Assembly (NCBI GenBank): GCA_005116945.1 | Contig: SWDH01000040.1 | Coordinates: 28,394-70,246, forward strand | Direction of reading: 5' to 3' | Source: Nitrospira sp. | GTDB taxonomy: Bacteria > Nitrospirota > Nitrospiria > Nitrospirales > Nitrospiraceae | DNA: 41,853 nt | In this document: positions 8,808 to 16,711 of the stretch, piece by piece | How the letters are laid out: each line of letters opens with the position of its first letter | How positions within the stretch are numbered: position 1 is the stretch's first letter | Notes under the pieces: model-generated | Seen by the model: the letters and a program-made list of their open reading frames with translations, nothing else | What the model was told of the DNA's origin: nothing | The model's database searches: none | Made by a program: the position numbers and the translations under genes

Positions 8808-9245
8808 TTATTGTGGCCTACTCGCTCGAATGTCATGTGCGACTCCCACCACAGCAGGAGGTTGAAGCCCGTCTTTCTCTATGATGCGTATACTCACGGT
8901 TACTGTGGCTCTTTCGCCATCGGCAATGAACATCTGTCCAAAACACGAGCAAGGGACGATCACTTCGATGGCGGCTGTGTCATCTTGGAGGGTAAAACTG
9001 TACGCAACCGTTGCAGGGCCACACAACGTTTTGCTGCAAGAATACGGCTCAGTTTTCTGAACTTGTACTACGCTACCCTGAAGGATCACGTCATGCTGGG
9101 CATATGAACGCGGGGAGGCGAGAATCGATTCGACTCGCAGTGGTTCGGCTGCAAACGAAACGCCCAGATAGACGAAGAGTAATCCAAGCGTAAAGATATA
9201 CCGAAGACTTCGAGCTGGCAGTATGCGACTAACGGCAAGAATCAT
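8808..9245 (-). CDS. Secreted protein of unknown function, OB-fold-like
   Basis: About 145 residues. A signal peptide (RSLRYIFTLGLLFVYLGVSFAA) is followed by a small domain with the pattern VESILASPRSYAQHDVILQG, in which a stretch about moving or altering a small domain precedes beta strands, as in bacterial OB-fold-like domains. Two cysteine pairs (CSKTLC and CSC) could form disulfides or bind metal. The frame is open to 9284, but the ATG at 9245 has GGAGG upstream (11-base spacing) and gives the signal peptide directly. Its stop codon coincides with the end of a GGGGTCAGGCATGAGTATTG tag (about 8787-8806), a word I associate with transposon-related repeats. I do not recognise a specific family. 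Confidence 0.6.
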   Translation of the reverse strand: MILAVSRILPARSLRYIFTLGLLFVYLGVSFAAEPLRVESILASPRSYAQHDVILQGSVVQVQKTEPYSCSKTLCGPATVAYSFTLQDDTAAIEVIVPCSCFGQMFIADGERATVTVSIRIIEKDGLQPPAVVGVAHDIRASRPQ

Positions 9246-9334
9246 TTGGTTGTGACCCTCCGGGTAGTGTAAGCGAATCCACATGATTAATCGACAAGTG
9301 GATTAAGAAGGGCTTTGGGCGTATTCTGCCAGTC

Positions 9335-9901
9335 ATGAAACGGTGGGCTCTGTATCTGATTGTCGTACCCCTTGGATTGGGTGGCTTGGTGTACCTCGTC
9401 GGATTGAATTTTTCTATTCATGTCGCCGACATGTGGAGTAAAAGCCCTCAAGCAAAGAAGACACCGCGCGATGTTGGAAGGACCCCGGACGGGAACGCAG
9501 TCCCTCAAGAGGTACTGATGCTGCGGCACAAGCATCAACTGAGGCCGCTGACCGAACGGGAAGAGAGTACGCCCATACCGAATCTGCCGAATGGCATATA
9601 CGGTTTCTCGACATGTAGTGTCGTCGAGTTACACTCAACGCGTAGCAACACATTCTCGCTGGAGATTCAGAAGCATGATGGAATCATGTTTTATGTCGGG
9701 TACGCTGCTGACGAACAGATAGAGCACTATCTGACTAGCCAGAAAAACTTTCATATCCTCATGTCCCCGCACCCACGGGAAGGGGCGTCATCTCTGTTCG
9801 ACATCCCTGTTGAGTTTGTCTCAAAATGCGAGGAGCGTCCCGATGAAGATGGTGTTCTTTTTGATCTCTTCGTGAAAGTTATCCCGGAATTGCACATCTA
9901 A
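9335..9901 (+). CDS. Membrane-anchored protein of unknown function
   Basis: 188 residues. One N-terminal transmembrane helix (LYLIVVPLGLGGLVYLVGL, residues 7-25) is followed by a short low-complexity linker and a soluble domain of about 130 residues with alternating beta-like segments. Only two cysteines are present and no catalytic motif is obvious. It is transcribed away from the secreted protein at 8808-9245 and is followed 16 bases later by another small membrane protein, suggesting an operon. The function is unknown. Confidence 0.6.
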   Translation: MKRWALYLIVVPLGLGGLVYLVGLNFSIHVADMWSKSPQAKKTPRDVGRTPDGNAVPQEVLMLRHKHQLRPLTEREESTPIPNLPNGIYGFSTCSVVELHSTRSNTFSLEIQKHDGIMFYVGYAADEQIEHYLTSQKNFHILMSPHPREGASSLFDIPVEFVSKCEERPDEDGVLFDLFVKVIPELHI

Positions 9902-9917
9902 GCAGGAATCGAGGCTC

Positions 9918-10220
9918 GTGATGAGCGGCGTTCTCGCGCTGGCGGTGGCCATCGGTCTCGTCTTCGGCGCGCACAAGTTATGTGATCTGATTCGAGCGCC
10001 ACGCTGGTTCGCAAAGTTTTTGTTTATCGGCGCATTTCTCAGCATCACCTACTTTCTCGCAGAAGACATCGTTCCCGAATCCAAGAAACCCTGGGGTATT
10101 TGGGTCGCGCTGCTCGGCGTCGCAACGGGAATCATCCCCGTAGGGTTCATTGTGTTTAAACACCTCGACGACGCCAACGACAGGACCTCACACGACTCCA
10201 CTCGACATCACTCACAGTAG
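9918..10220 (+). CDS. Small membrane protein of unknown function
   Basis: About 100 residues with three predicted transmembrane helices (residues 3-18, 32-48 and 61-81) and a polar, His- and Asp-rich tail. The start is either the GTG at 9918 or the ATG at 9921. Neither has a strong ribosome-binding site. It follows the preceding membrane protein by 16 bases. The function is unknown. Confidence 0.55.
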   Translation: MMSGVLALAVAIGLVFGAHKLCDLIRAPRWFAKFLFIGAFLSITYFLAEDIVPESKKPWGIWVALLGVATGIIPVGFIVFKHLDDANDRTSHDSTRHHSQ

Positions 10221-10593
10221 GCCACACACGTGTGTAGCTGGGGACAATGAATCTGGTCTTTCTAGGGCGGGCTCATCTCTAGCGAGAGATAGTTCTCCGC
10301 CCCTAACCCTAGACCCTATGCTATCGGCCATAGGAACGTGGAACTCTCCGTCTTCGTTTGGCTCCCGGCATTAACTATACGCTTCACATAAAAATACAAC
10401 GTGTTGACCATGGCCGAATGTGCCGACGGAGTCGGCATTCTTTGCCGGGTAACCGATGCGTAGGCTCCAACACACACAGGGATTATTGGATTTTTGAGCA
10501 CTTCCGCCTCTGTCGCGCGCGGCACGGAAGTTGAGAAGGCGTTCCCTAGCGTTGGAGCGCACATGAGTTTGTCTTGTAGGAACTGAGGACACA
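10221..10593. other. Non-coding gap with two hairpins before the zorA-like gene
   Basis: 10255-10317 is an imperfect palindrome: GGTCT...TAGGGCGG...ATCTCT with AGAGAT...CCGCCC...AGACC. TGCCGAC/GTCGGCA around 10420-10436 forms a second, perfect short hairpin. Antisense frames here lack ribosome-binding sites and recognisable motifs. I see no convincing gene. Confidence 0.45.
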
Positions 10594-11823
10594 ATGGCCG
10601 GCATGCCCAGTCTGTGGGAATTCTTGAGTCGTGATGCGGCTTTTTTTGGAGGCCCCCCAAGCCCGATGCTGAGCTGGCTCGGCTCTATTGGAATCGTGCT
10701 CTTCTTTCTTTGGCACGTGATACGGTTGACGTGGGAGGTATCCCGCGCACAACGGCCGTTCAATCGAGTATGGCCAATGTTGACCACGCTCGCTCGCGAG
10801 CGCGGCGATGTCGATCACGAGCGATTCACAAGTCGCGCACTCGTAGGGTTCACGCCACGGACTAGTCAGCCAACAGCCGCCTCCACCCGTATCGACTGTG
10901 ACGACCTGAGCACCGTCGACAAGGCCATGCAGAAGGAACCGATGTTCCTGCTGCTCTGGGCGCAATTCCGCAAGACACTGATCCTGGAACAGGTCCCGTG
11001 GTTCGTGGAGCCGCGCATTTTCTGTACACGCAGAGCGGAAGATATCTTTACGCAGGACGCGCTACTGAGCCATCGAGTCAACCTGGCCTCCTACAGCCAA
11101 TTTCCGTCCCTGGTGACCGGAATCGGGTTGCTACTCACATTCCTCGCCCTATTCATCGGACTCAGTAAGCTCCATGCCGACGGGCAAGAGATCGCCGGAA
11201 TTCAAGGACTCATTAACGGGCTTGCAGGAAAATTCCTCACGTCCATCGTCGGACTGATTGCCGCCAATGTGTTTACGCTCATCGAGAAGCCGATGGTCTC
11301 TCGTCTGATGAAGGCGCACCACACATTTCTTTGCCTCATGGACAAACTCTTTCCTCGAAAAACCATGGAGCAGATGTTGGAGCAGCTCACACAGACCCAA
11401 AGCGAGCCCAGGGGAGGGCGACAGGCCTCCGGCGTGGACCTCAGGGAATATGCCGGGCGTATGGGTACGGAGAACCTGACAGGGCCCATTGCTGAGCTGA
11501 CCACAGCGGTTCAGTCTTTGACGAAATGGAAGGAAGACGAGCAAGCAGCAGGGCACCGCATAACGGCTGAACTGCCCCGAGCCCTCCGCGAAGAATTCGC
11601 CGCTCCGATGAAGGCACTTAATGACTCGATTCATGAACTCACCACGCTTCTGAAAGATTCGCACCTCCATCAGGCCCAAGAAACGACGGCGCTCACGAAC
11701 CTCATGGGCCGCTTGACGGGCAAGCTTGCTGAGCAGCGGCTATTGGCCTCCATCACAGGCCCTGAAGGGTTTCGCTTTTGGCCAAAACGATCGTTACGGT
11801 CCACTCAACGGCCGACCGCATGA
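10594..11823 (+). CDS. zorA: ZorA-like MotA/TolQ/ExbB-type proton-channel protein
   Basis: The 409-residue membrane protein has a first helix near residues 27-46 and a long cytoplasmic segment. A MotA/ExbB-like helix pair follows: SLVTGIGLLLTFLALFIGLS (about 171-190), then GLAGKFLTSIVGLIAANVF (about 210-228), the latter carrying the T-S motif typical of the proton path. The C-terminal tail of about 150 residues is hydrophilic and helical. Stator proteins of this class use ion flow to drive a partner. In the Zorya antiphage systems ZorA has this layout with a long cytoplasmic tail. The assignment to ZorA rests on the domain order and on the OmpA-domain partner that overlaps it by four bases. 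A generic MotA/ExbB channel remains possible. A GAGGACAC ribosome-binding site precedes the ATG. Confidence 0.65.
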   Translation: MAGMPSLWEFLSRDAAFFGGPPSPMLSWLGSIGIVLFFLWHVIRLTWEVSRAQRPFNRVWPMLTTLARERGDVDHERFTSRALVGFTPRTSQPTAASTRIDCDDLSTVDKAMQKEPMFLLLWAQFRKTLILEQVPWFVEPRIFCTRRAEDIFTQDALLSHRVNLASYSQFPSLVTGIGLLLTFLALFIGLSKLHADGQEIAGIQGLINGLAGKFLTSIVGLIAANVFTLIEKPMVSRLMKAHHTFLCLMDKLFPRKTMEQMLEQLTQTQSEPRGGRQASGVDLREYAGRMGTENLTGPIAELTTAVQSLTKWKEDEQAAGHRITAELPRALREEFAAPMKALNDSIHELTTLLKDSHLHQAQETTALTNLMGRLTGKLAEQRLLASITGPEGFRFWPKRSLRSTQRPTA

Positions 11824-12497
11824 GATACGCGACACCCCAGACCTTCGGCGCCTCGCACACGACAATCGGCATCACCGATCTCATGACCTCGCTCGCAATT
11901 GTTTTCATCTTGCTCTTCGCCGCGCAGATCACCAAAACCTCCTCCGCAGCACAATCTGAACTTCAAGAAAACAAAGAGGATGTACAGACGGCTCTGCGCG
12001 ACCACATTCAACGATTAGGCCTCTCCCTCGATGCAGACCCCCGAGACCCTCTCGCGCTGGTGATCGTGGTCCCGGAAGACCGGTTGACCTTTGAGTTTGG
12101 GGAAAGCAGCCTGTCGCCTACCGCAGATCGTTTTCTTGAGGACGCATTGCCCTTCTATGTCGGGGCATTGTGCGGACCGCTGCGTAATAAGATCGACTCA
12201 CTCGCCATCGAGGGACACACCGATGATCAAGGCAGCGATGCGTTTAATTTGAAACTCAGTCAGGAACGGTCGCTCGCAGTGATGGTGAAGGGGTTGGAGA
12301 TCATTCAAGCCACAGAGCCGACAGCGTACCAATGCTTTCAAGAAATCGCCTCAGCGTCCGGGCGCGGCAAACAAGACCTGATCTATGCCCCCGTTGCCAC
12401 CGTGAACCGTGAAAAAAGTCGCCGGGTGATCTTCAAGATTCGCCTCCGCTCTGCCGAGCAACGTCATCTAGTCGAACAATCGACACACCCCCTCTGA
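11820..12497 (+). CDS. zorB: ZorB-like MotB/OmpA-domain stator protein
   Basis: 225 residues. A short N-terminal tail precedes a single transmembrane helix that contains an aspartate at its start (GITDLMTSLAIVFILLFAAQ), the proton-binding residue position of MotB-like proteins. A short linker is followed by an OmpA-type peptidoglycan-binding domain, visible as LAIEGHTDDQGSDAFNLKLS with later SGRGKQDLIY and a closing NREKSRRVIFKI. The ATG overlaps the zorA-like stop as ATGA, which favours this start over one 14 codons upstream. Together the two would make a membrane motor. Effectors of known Zorya types (ZorC/D, ZorE or ZorF/G) are not encoded next to it: a repeat element begins at its stop codon. 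Confidence 0.7.
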   Translation: MRYATPQTFGASHTTIGITDLMTSLAIVFILLFAAQITKTSSAAQSELQENKEDVQTALRDHIQRLGLSLDADPRDPLALVIVVPEDRLTFEFGESSLSPTADRFLEDALPFYVGALCGPLRNKIDSLAIEGHTDDQGSDAFNLKLSQERSLAVMVKGLEIIQATEPTAYQCFQEIASASGRGKQDLIYAPVATVNREKSRRVIFKIRLRSAEQRHLVEQSTHPL

Positions 12498-12665
12498 CAG
12501 GAAGCTGAAAAATGGAGCGGGGTAGCTAGGATGATCTCCTTGCTCGCGCAACGCGCGGTCTCAGAAGACCCTCGTTGGACGCGCGCAGTTGGGATCATCC
12601 CAGCCACCCCTTGGTAAACGGTAATTGGGCTGCGGCCTTGCAGGGATGCCATTTTGAGCATCTTT
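12498..12665. repeat. Composite repeat with GAAGCTGAAAAATGG-type inverted ends (copy 2)
   Basis: The left end CAGGAAGCTGAAAAATGG starts at the base after the zorB-like TGA. The right end CCATTTTGAGCATCTTT (12649-12665) is its imperfect inverse. The interior contains family P copy 5 and a word TTGGTAAACGGTAATTGGG then CTGCGGCCTTGC that is also next to copy 1 (1861-1905, reverse complement). Confidence 0.65.
12519..12610 (+). repeat. Palindromic element, family P, copy 5
   Basis: GGGGTAGCTAGGATGATC (12519-12536) and GATCATCCCAGCCACCCC (12593-12610) form the arms. The core TTGCTCGCGCAACGCGCGGT then CTCGTTGGACGCGCGCAGTT is nearly identical to copies 1 and 3. Confidence 0.8.
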
Positions 12666-12820
12666 AGGTAAACGACAGATATCGACCACGTCGTTTCCAA
12701 TGAAACCTGATTTCCCGATGAGGAGAAACGATCATCTCCTTGCTTCCTCACGCTCCGCTTCGCCCAGAGTTATCGACTATTCACCATACTACCCTCCCAT
12801 TCGAATCCCGCTCCTCCAGT

Positions 12821-13054
12821 TCACCCGCCTACGCAGGAAGCCACGGCTGTCAAGCCGTGGGGCTCCACTAGAAACGATGCGAAAATCAGACCGGTCTCCC
12901 CCTCTCCATCTGCGTCGTCCGTCGACTCGAAGGCTTTGTGGCCTGGGTTTGCCTCATTCAGCGTACCATCAACGAAAACATGCTCGACGACAACAGTGAC
13001 GTACAGTCCGCTGAGCAAGATCGCACACAGAGGCTTGCTGATTTTCCAATCCAT
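12821..13054 (-). CDS. Possible small exported protein
   Basis: 77 residues. A hydrophobic N-terminal segment (PLCAILLSGLYVTVVVEHVF) is followed by an acidic, Gly- and Asp-rich stretch. Codon choice looks gene-like, but no ribosome-binding site precedes the ATG. The last 20 codons run through the hairpin at 12841-12863, which may belong to a transposon end. It is divergent from the dioxygenase gene. The chance of a spurious frame is substantial. Confidence 0.3.
   Translation of the reverse strand: MDWKISKPLCAILLSGLYVTVVVEHVFVDGTLNEANPGHKAFESTDDADGEGETGLIFASFLVEPHGLTAVASCVGG
12838..12864. repeat. GC-rich hairpin resembling an IS200/IS605 right end
   Basis: CCACGGC (12841-12847) pairs with GCCGTGG (12854-12860). 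The wording AGGAAGCCACGGCTGTCAAG followed by CCGTGGGGCTC is like the subterminal hairpin found after tnpB genes. No tnpB or tnpA is present here, so this is a resemblance only. Confidence 0.35.
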
Positions 13055-13128
13055 ACACCGATTGTGATTGACTCAAGGTGTGGTAGAGTGAGGGCGGGCA
13101 TCGATATGATGGGTACCGGAGGCTCTGT

Positions 13129-14331
13129 ATGAGATCAACGAACTTCGCGCCTCTCAATCTCTCCGACTATGAGATTTCCCCTGAACAGGGTTTTCTCCCA
13201 CAAGATCCCCTCGTCCACTTGCCCGATTCCCCCACGCTCAACGATCTTGGGCGCGAACTCCCGAAATTACTGAGCGCTCGGACAGTCCGGAGGTTCATCG
13301 ACGAGCAACGCCAACTGCTTCCTTCTATCCCGTCCACATGGCGCACGGAAGACTATCGAGCGGCGATGCGCATCCTTTCGTTCTGCGGGCATGCCTATGT
13401 ATGGGAAGTGCCGGACCAGCCGGCTGCAACGCTGCCACCGCAATTGGCACAACCCTGGCACGAGGTGGCTCAATGGCTTGGGCGACCTCCAGTTCTTTCC
13501 TACGCATCCTATGCGCTCGATAACTGGAGGCGACTCGACAAGACCAAGCCCATTCAGCTCGACAATATTGTGCTGCTGCAAAACTTTCTCGGCGGTTTAG
13601 ATGAAGAGTGGTTTGTTGTCGTCCACATCCAGATCGAGCAAGTAGCGGGGCCAGGGCTGGCAGGACTCCTGCGCGCGATGAATGGCGCGGTCGAGGAGAA
13701 GGAGGACGAGGTTTTGCTTGGGCTCAAATTCTTGGCGTTGGCCCAAACGGCAATGCGCACTACATTGCTCAGGATGAAAGAACGCTGCGACCCCTATGTG
13801 TACTACAACCGAGTGCGACCCTACATCCACGGCTGGAAGAACAGCCCTTCCTTACCCAACGGACTCACCTACGAGGGCGTGGGAGCCTATGCCGGTCAGC
13901 CGCAGCAGTTTCGAGGCGAAACCGGCGCACAAAGCTCGATTGTGCCATGCATCGACGCCGGACTCGGAATCGCCCATGCGCCTGATCCCTTGACTCTCTA
14001 TTTACAAGAGATGCGCGACTACATGCCTCCGCGCCACCGCGCCCTCATCGAACTCCTAGAGAAGGCCACCGACAAACAGGGTCGTCCGTTGCTCGCCGGC
14101 TATATTCGAGATCGAAAGCTCTGCAACCCCGATCTCTGGTCTGCCTATAGCGCCTGCATCGATCTCCTCGGACAGTTTCGTGAAATCCACATTGGCTACG
14201 CCGACAGTTATATCCATCGCCAACACCAATCCCACTCAAGCAATCCCACTGCCGTGGGAACAGGCGGCACACCCTTCATGCAATACCTACAAAAACATCT
14301 GGATGAAACGAAGCAAGCGCTCGTTCAATAG
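13129..14331 (+). CDS. Indoleamine 2,3-dioxygenase-like heme dioxygenase
   Basis: The 400-residue protein is collinear with the indoleamine 2,3-dioxygenase (IDO) family, which opens the indole ring of tryptophan to N-formylkynurenine using heme and O2. Visible landmarks are PPVLSYASYALDNWRR, the distal-pocket segment YYNRVRPYIHGWKNSPSL with the conserved Arg, YEGVGAYAGQPQQFRGETGA, the region GAQSSIVPCIDAGLGI, and EMRDYMPPRHRALIELLE. The proximal heme-ligand region is FREIHIGYADSYI, and the glycine-rich loop GTGGTPFMQYL sits near the C-terminus. GGAGG lies six bases before the ATG. No kynurenine-pathway partner genes are next to it, so its substrate in this organism is uncertain. IDOs are much rarer in bacteria than tryptophan 2,3-dioxygenases. 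Confidence 0.88.
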   Translation: MRSTNFAPLNLSDYEISPEQGFLPQDPLVHLPDSPTLNDLGRELPKLLSARTVRRFIDEQRQLLPSIPSTWRTEDYRAAMRILSFCGHAYVWEVPDQPAATLPPQLAQPWHEVAQWLGRPPVLSYASYALDNWRRLDKTKPIQLDNIVLLQNFLGGLDEEWFVVVHIQIEQVAGPGLAGLLRAMNGAVEEKEDEVLLGLKFLALAQTAMRTTLLRMKERCDPYVYYNRVRPYIHGWKNSPSLPNGLTYEGVGAYAGQPQQFRGETGAQSSIVPCIDAGLGIAHAPDPLTLYLQEMRDYMPPRHRALIELLEKATDKQGRPLLAGYIRDRKLCNPDLWSAYSACIDLLGQFREIHIGYADSYIHRQHQSHSSNPTAVGTGGTPFMQYLQKHLDETKQALVQ

Positions 14332-14462
14332 ATCATTCCAATCAGCTCACGTCGTCATCAGAGGTTGGGTTAGAGCAGCGGGTCAACCGAACCGGCGTTG
14401 ACTACGAATTCTGAGCGGCGTATCGTTTCACACACGACACTTCATAGATAAAGGAGGCCACA

Positions 14463-14591
14463 ATGGCGATCATGTGTTCCCTAGCGGTCTGCAAGGCACA
14501 GGTGGGGATGTGCGGACATGAAAAGGTGATGCTCAGCGTAACAGCACTTGCGGCTCTCGGTCTCGGAGCCTACTTCCTCCTCATCAGCTGA
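14463..14591 (+). CDS. 42-residue Cys-containing membrane peptide
   Basis: A short gene with a textbook ribosome-binding site (AAGGAGG, six bases before the ATG). The product starts MAIMCSLAVCKAQVGMCGHE, with three cysteines in the first 17 residues followed by a His. It then has one hydrophobic helix (MLSVTALAALGLGAYFLLIS) that runs to the C-terminus. The Cys/His cluster could bind a metal or heme or make disulfides, but the function is unknown. It follows the IDO-like gene by about 130 bases in the same direction. A composite repeat begins 35 bases after its stop. Confidence 0.7.
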   Translation: MAIMCSLAVCKAQVGMCGHEKVMLSVTALAALGLGAYFLLIS

Positions 14592-14626
14592 CCTGGGAAT
14601 TGCGGTTTACCGGAAGTGGCTCTTCG

Positions 14627-14754
14627 AAGGACGCTCAAAAAGGCCGTCCAGCAAGGCCGCAGGCGGAGCAAGAACCGGAGGCGTACCCTCTGGGGTACGT
14701 TGAGGATACTTGCGAGCTGAGAACGCCGCTGGCGGGATTTTTCAGCGTCGTTCG
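14627..14754. repeat. Composite repeat with inverted ends (copy 3)
   Basis: The left end GGACGCTCAAAAAGGCCGTC (14629-14648) and right end GCGGGATTTTTCAGCGTC (14732-14749) are inverted relatives of the ends of copies 1, 2 and 4. The interior has the CAAGGCCGCAG word (14653-14663) and a small hairpin GTACCC/GGGTAC (14683-14698). The right end reaches the TAG stop of the radical SAM gene. Confidence 0.65.
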
Positions 14755-16389
14755 CTAGCGGCTGTGGACCATCGGCAACTCGCGCGACCCTTCCGCTTCC
14801 TGTTGAATCCGCAACCGTTCCAGCCGCGACTCTTCCATCACGTTGTGCAGCATATCATCCGTCATCTGGGTCAGCTCTGCCGCTGCATCTTTCATATCTG
14901 CATGCTCGACAGCCCGGGACAGCACTTCAGCTTTCGTCGCACCTGTATTTTTCCCCAGAAACGGCTTGATAATAATGTAGGCCACATCCCGCGCAGGCAT
15001 GAAGCGCAGAAACCGCCGTAGCAGCCGGAATGTCTGGATGGGATAGTGCAGAAGCTTGTACATGAACAGGCGCTTGAGCCCTTGACGGCGGACCTCGTTG
15101 ATCACCTCACCGGGCAAGCAAGTCGGATCGATTGTGGAGCATTTGAAATACTTGTACCAATCGGCGGTTTCGCTGACTAACCCGCGCTTCACATATTCCT
15201 GCCAAAGCGGAGTTCCTCGATACACACAAAGCCGATTGAAGCCGAATGTGTCGAGCGGCAGTTTCGAGGCCAGGTCGAACGTGGCGTTCATATCTTCGAC
15301 TGTTTCATCAGGGTTACCAACAGTGAAAAAGCCGTGCACAATCTCGATGCCGGCCGCCTTCGCGTTCTTGACTGCAGTGGCCACTTCCTCCAACGTCTGT
15401 TCTTTTTTGAGGCGATCGAGAATCTTCTGGCTCCCGCTTTCGATTCCGAACATGACCGTCCGGCAATGAGCCTTGGCCATGGCAGGAAATAAATGCTGGG
15501 CCACCGAGTCTACGCGCCCTTCGATGCCCCACTGGATCGAGAGCTTCTCGTCCATGACGCCCTGGCAAATCGCCTCAATCCGCTTAGGTTGGAGCAGGAA
15601 ATGGTCGTCGACAAAATAAACAGACCCATAGCCGCATTCTTCGAGATACTTGAGCTCCTTCACCACATGCTGGGCGCTCCGCGCGCGCCACTTACCTTCG
15701 TTGAAGATCGGAATATCGCAGAACACGCAGGGCCAGGGGCAACCGCGTGACGTTTGCATCGTTGTAAACCGCTCCATCGAGAGGACAGCGGGCACGTCGA
15801 GCGGCATCGATTCGATAAAGTCGAGCGGAAGGCCTTCGCGATCGGGGAAGGGCCACTGATCGAGATGACGCTCCATCGGGCGTCCTGGATTCTGTACGAC
15901 CTTGCCGTCCTTGGCCCAGGTCAGCCCCGCGACATCGGCTGGGTCATCGAACCGCTCGAGGAGATCAAGAAGCAACTGTTCACCGTCTCCCTTGCAGATA
16001 AAATCCACTTCGGGACACTGCAATTTAACCAATGCAGCGTTCAAACTCGCGAAGACACCACCGAAGGCCAATTTGACTTTCGAGTTGGCAGCGCGAATCT
16101 GACGGGCCAAGATCTTCGCGTAGGGATAGCTGGTGGTACTGAGGAAACTGAGGCCGACCAGGGCCGGTTGTTGTCGATTGATTTCAGCGAGAATCACCTC
16201 GTTCGGCGTATCGGGGTTCGCCTGATCGAACATCACACACTCATGTCCGGCCTGTTTGAGCACCGACGAGAGCGACATGATGCCGATGGGCGGGAAGCCC
16301 ATCACTCGAATTCGGCCGTTCTTAGCGCGTGTTTTCGCTGGGAGGGCGTAGAACTGTGGGTCACGAACGTGAATCAGAAATACCAGCAA
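14755..16389 (-). CDS. B12-binding radical SAM protein
   Basis: About 544 residues. The N-terminal third matches a cobalamin-binding domain (FPPIGIMSLSSVLKQAGHEC, then PALVGLSFLSTTSYPYAKIL). It is followed by a radical SAM core with the iron-sulfur motif SRGCPWPCVFCD (CxxxCxxC), YFVDDHFLL and MFGIESGSQKILDRLKK. Relatives include P-methylase, BchE- and Hpn-type enzymes acting on lipids, porphyrins or hopanoids, and the substrate cannot be deduced. I choose the TTG at 16387-16389 because GGAGG lies five bases upstream and it places the first residues at LLVFLIHVRDPQFY. The open frame begins four codons earlier, inside that ribosome-binding site. The C-terminal 90 residues are basic, then acidic. 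Confidence 0.85.
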   Translation of the reverse strand: MLVFLIHVRDPQFYALPAKTRAKNGRIRVMGFPPIGIMSLSSVLKQAGHECVMFDQANPDTPNEVILAEINRQQPALVGLSFLSTTSYPYAKILARQIRAANSKVKLAFGGVFASLNAALVKLQCPEVDFICKGDGEQLLLDLLERFDDPADVAGLTWAKDGKVVQNPGRPMERHLDQWPFPDREGLPLDFIESMPLDVPAVLSMERFTTMQTSRGCPWPCVFCDIPIFNEGKWRARSAQHVVKELKYLEECGYGSVYFVDDHFLLQPKRIEAICQGVMDEKLSIQWGIEGRVDSVAQHLFPAMAKAHCRTVMFGIESGSQKILDRLKKEQTLEEVATAVKNAKAAGIEIVHGFFTVGNPDETVEDMNATFDLASKLPLDTFGFNRLCVYRGTPLWQEYVKRGLVSETADWYKYFKCSTIDPTCLPGEVINEVRRQGLKRLFMYKLLHYPIQTFRLLRRFLRFMPARDVAYIIIKPFLGKNTGATKAEVLSRAVEHADMKDAAAELTQMTDDMLHNVMEESRLERLRIQQEAEGSRELPMVHSR

Positions 16390-16711
16390 GTCGACCTCCA
16401 AGCGTGAAGTACATCACAACTTAAACCCATTTCAAGCCGGACACAAGACTTCACGGTTAAGGCAATGACGGACCATGTCTGACAATTCCTAGTTCCCGGC
16501 GTCTCCGGAGGAACCAATACATGAACCGCACTATCAGTCCCGAAAAGGCTGGGGGAGAGATTTGGCAGAAGGGAAGAACCCAAATAACATCAGCAACGTA
16601 GCACTATTAGACATGAAGAGATAGAAAATACCATGCAAAAAATATCACCGACTCTTCAAGTCTGAAGGATCCTCTGTGTGCGGATCCTTCGGGCTCTCAG
16701 AGCTGTGATTT
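16390..16711. other. Gene-free gap with one hairpin
   Basis: The only clear structure is GAAGGATCC (16666-16674) paired with GGATCCTTC (16684-16692), downstream of the response regulator gene. No T-tract follows on the minus strand, so it is a weak terminator at best. The rest of the gap is AT-richer and shows no coding frame. Confidence 0.45.

Noticed and set aside
10440..10460. GCCGGGTAACCGATG string resembling part of a c-di-GMP riboswitch
   Set aside because: The other conserved parts of the aptamer are not present nearby.
10371..10965. Overlapping antisense frames before and within zorA
   Set aside because: No ribosome-binding sites or motifs; they overlap a well-supported gene and a hairpin region.
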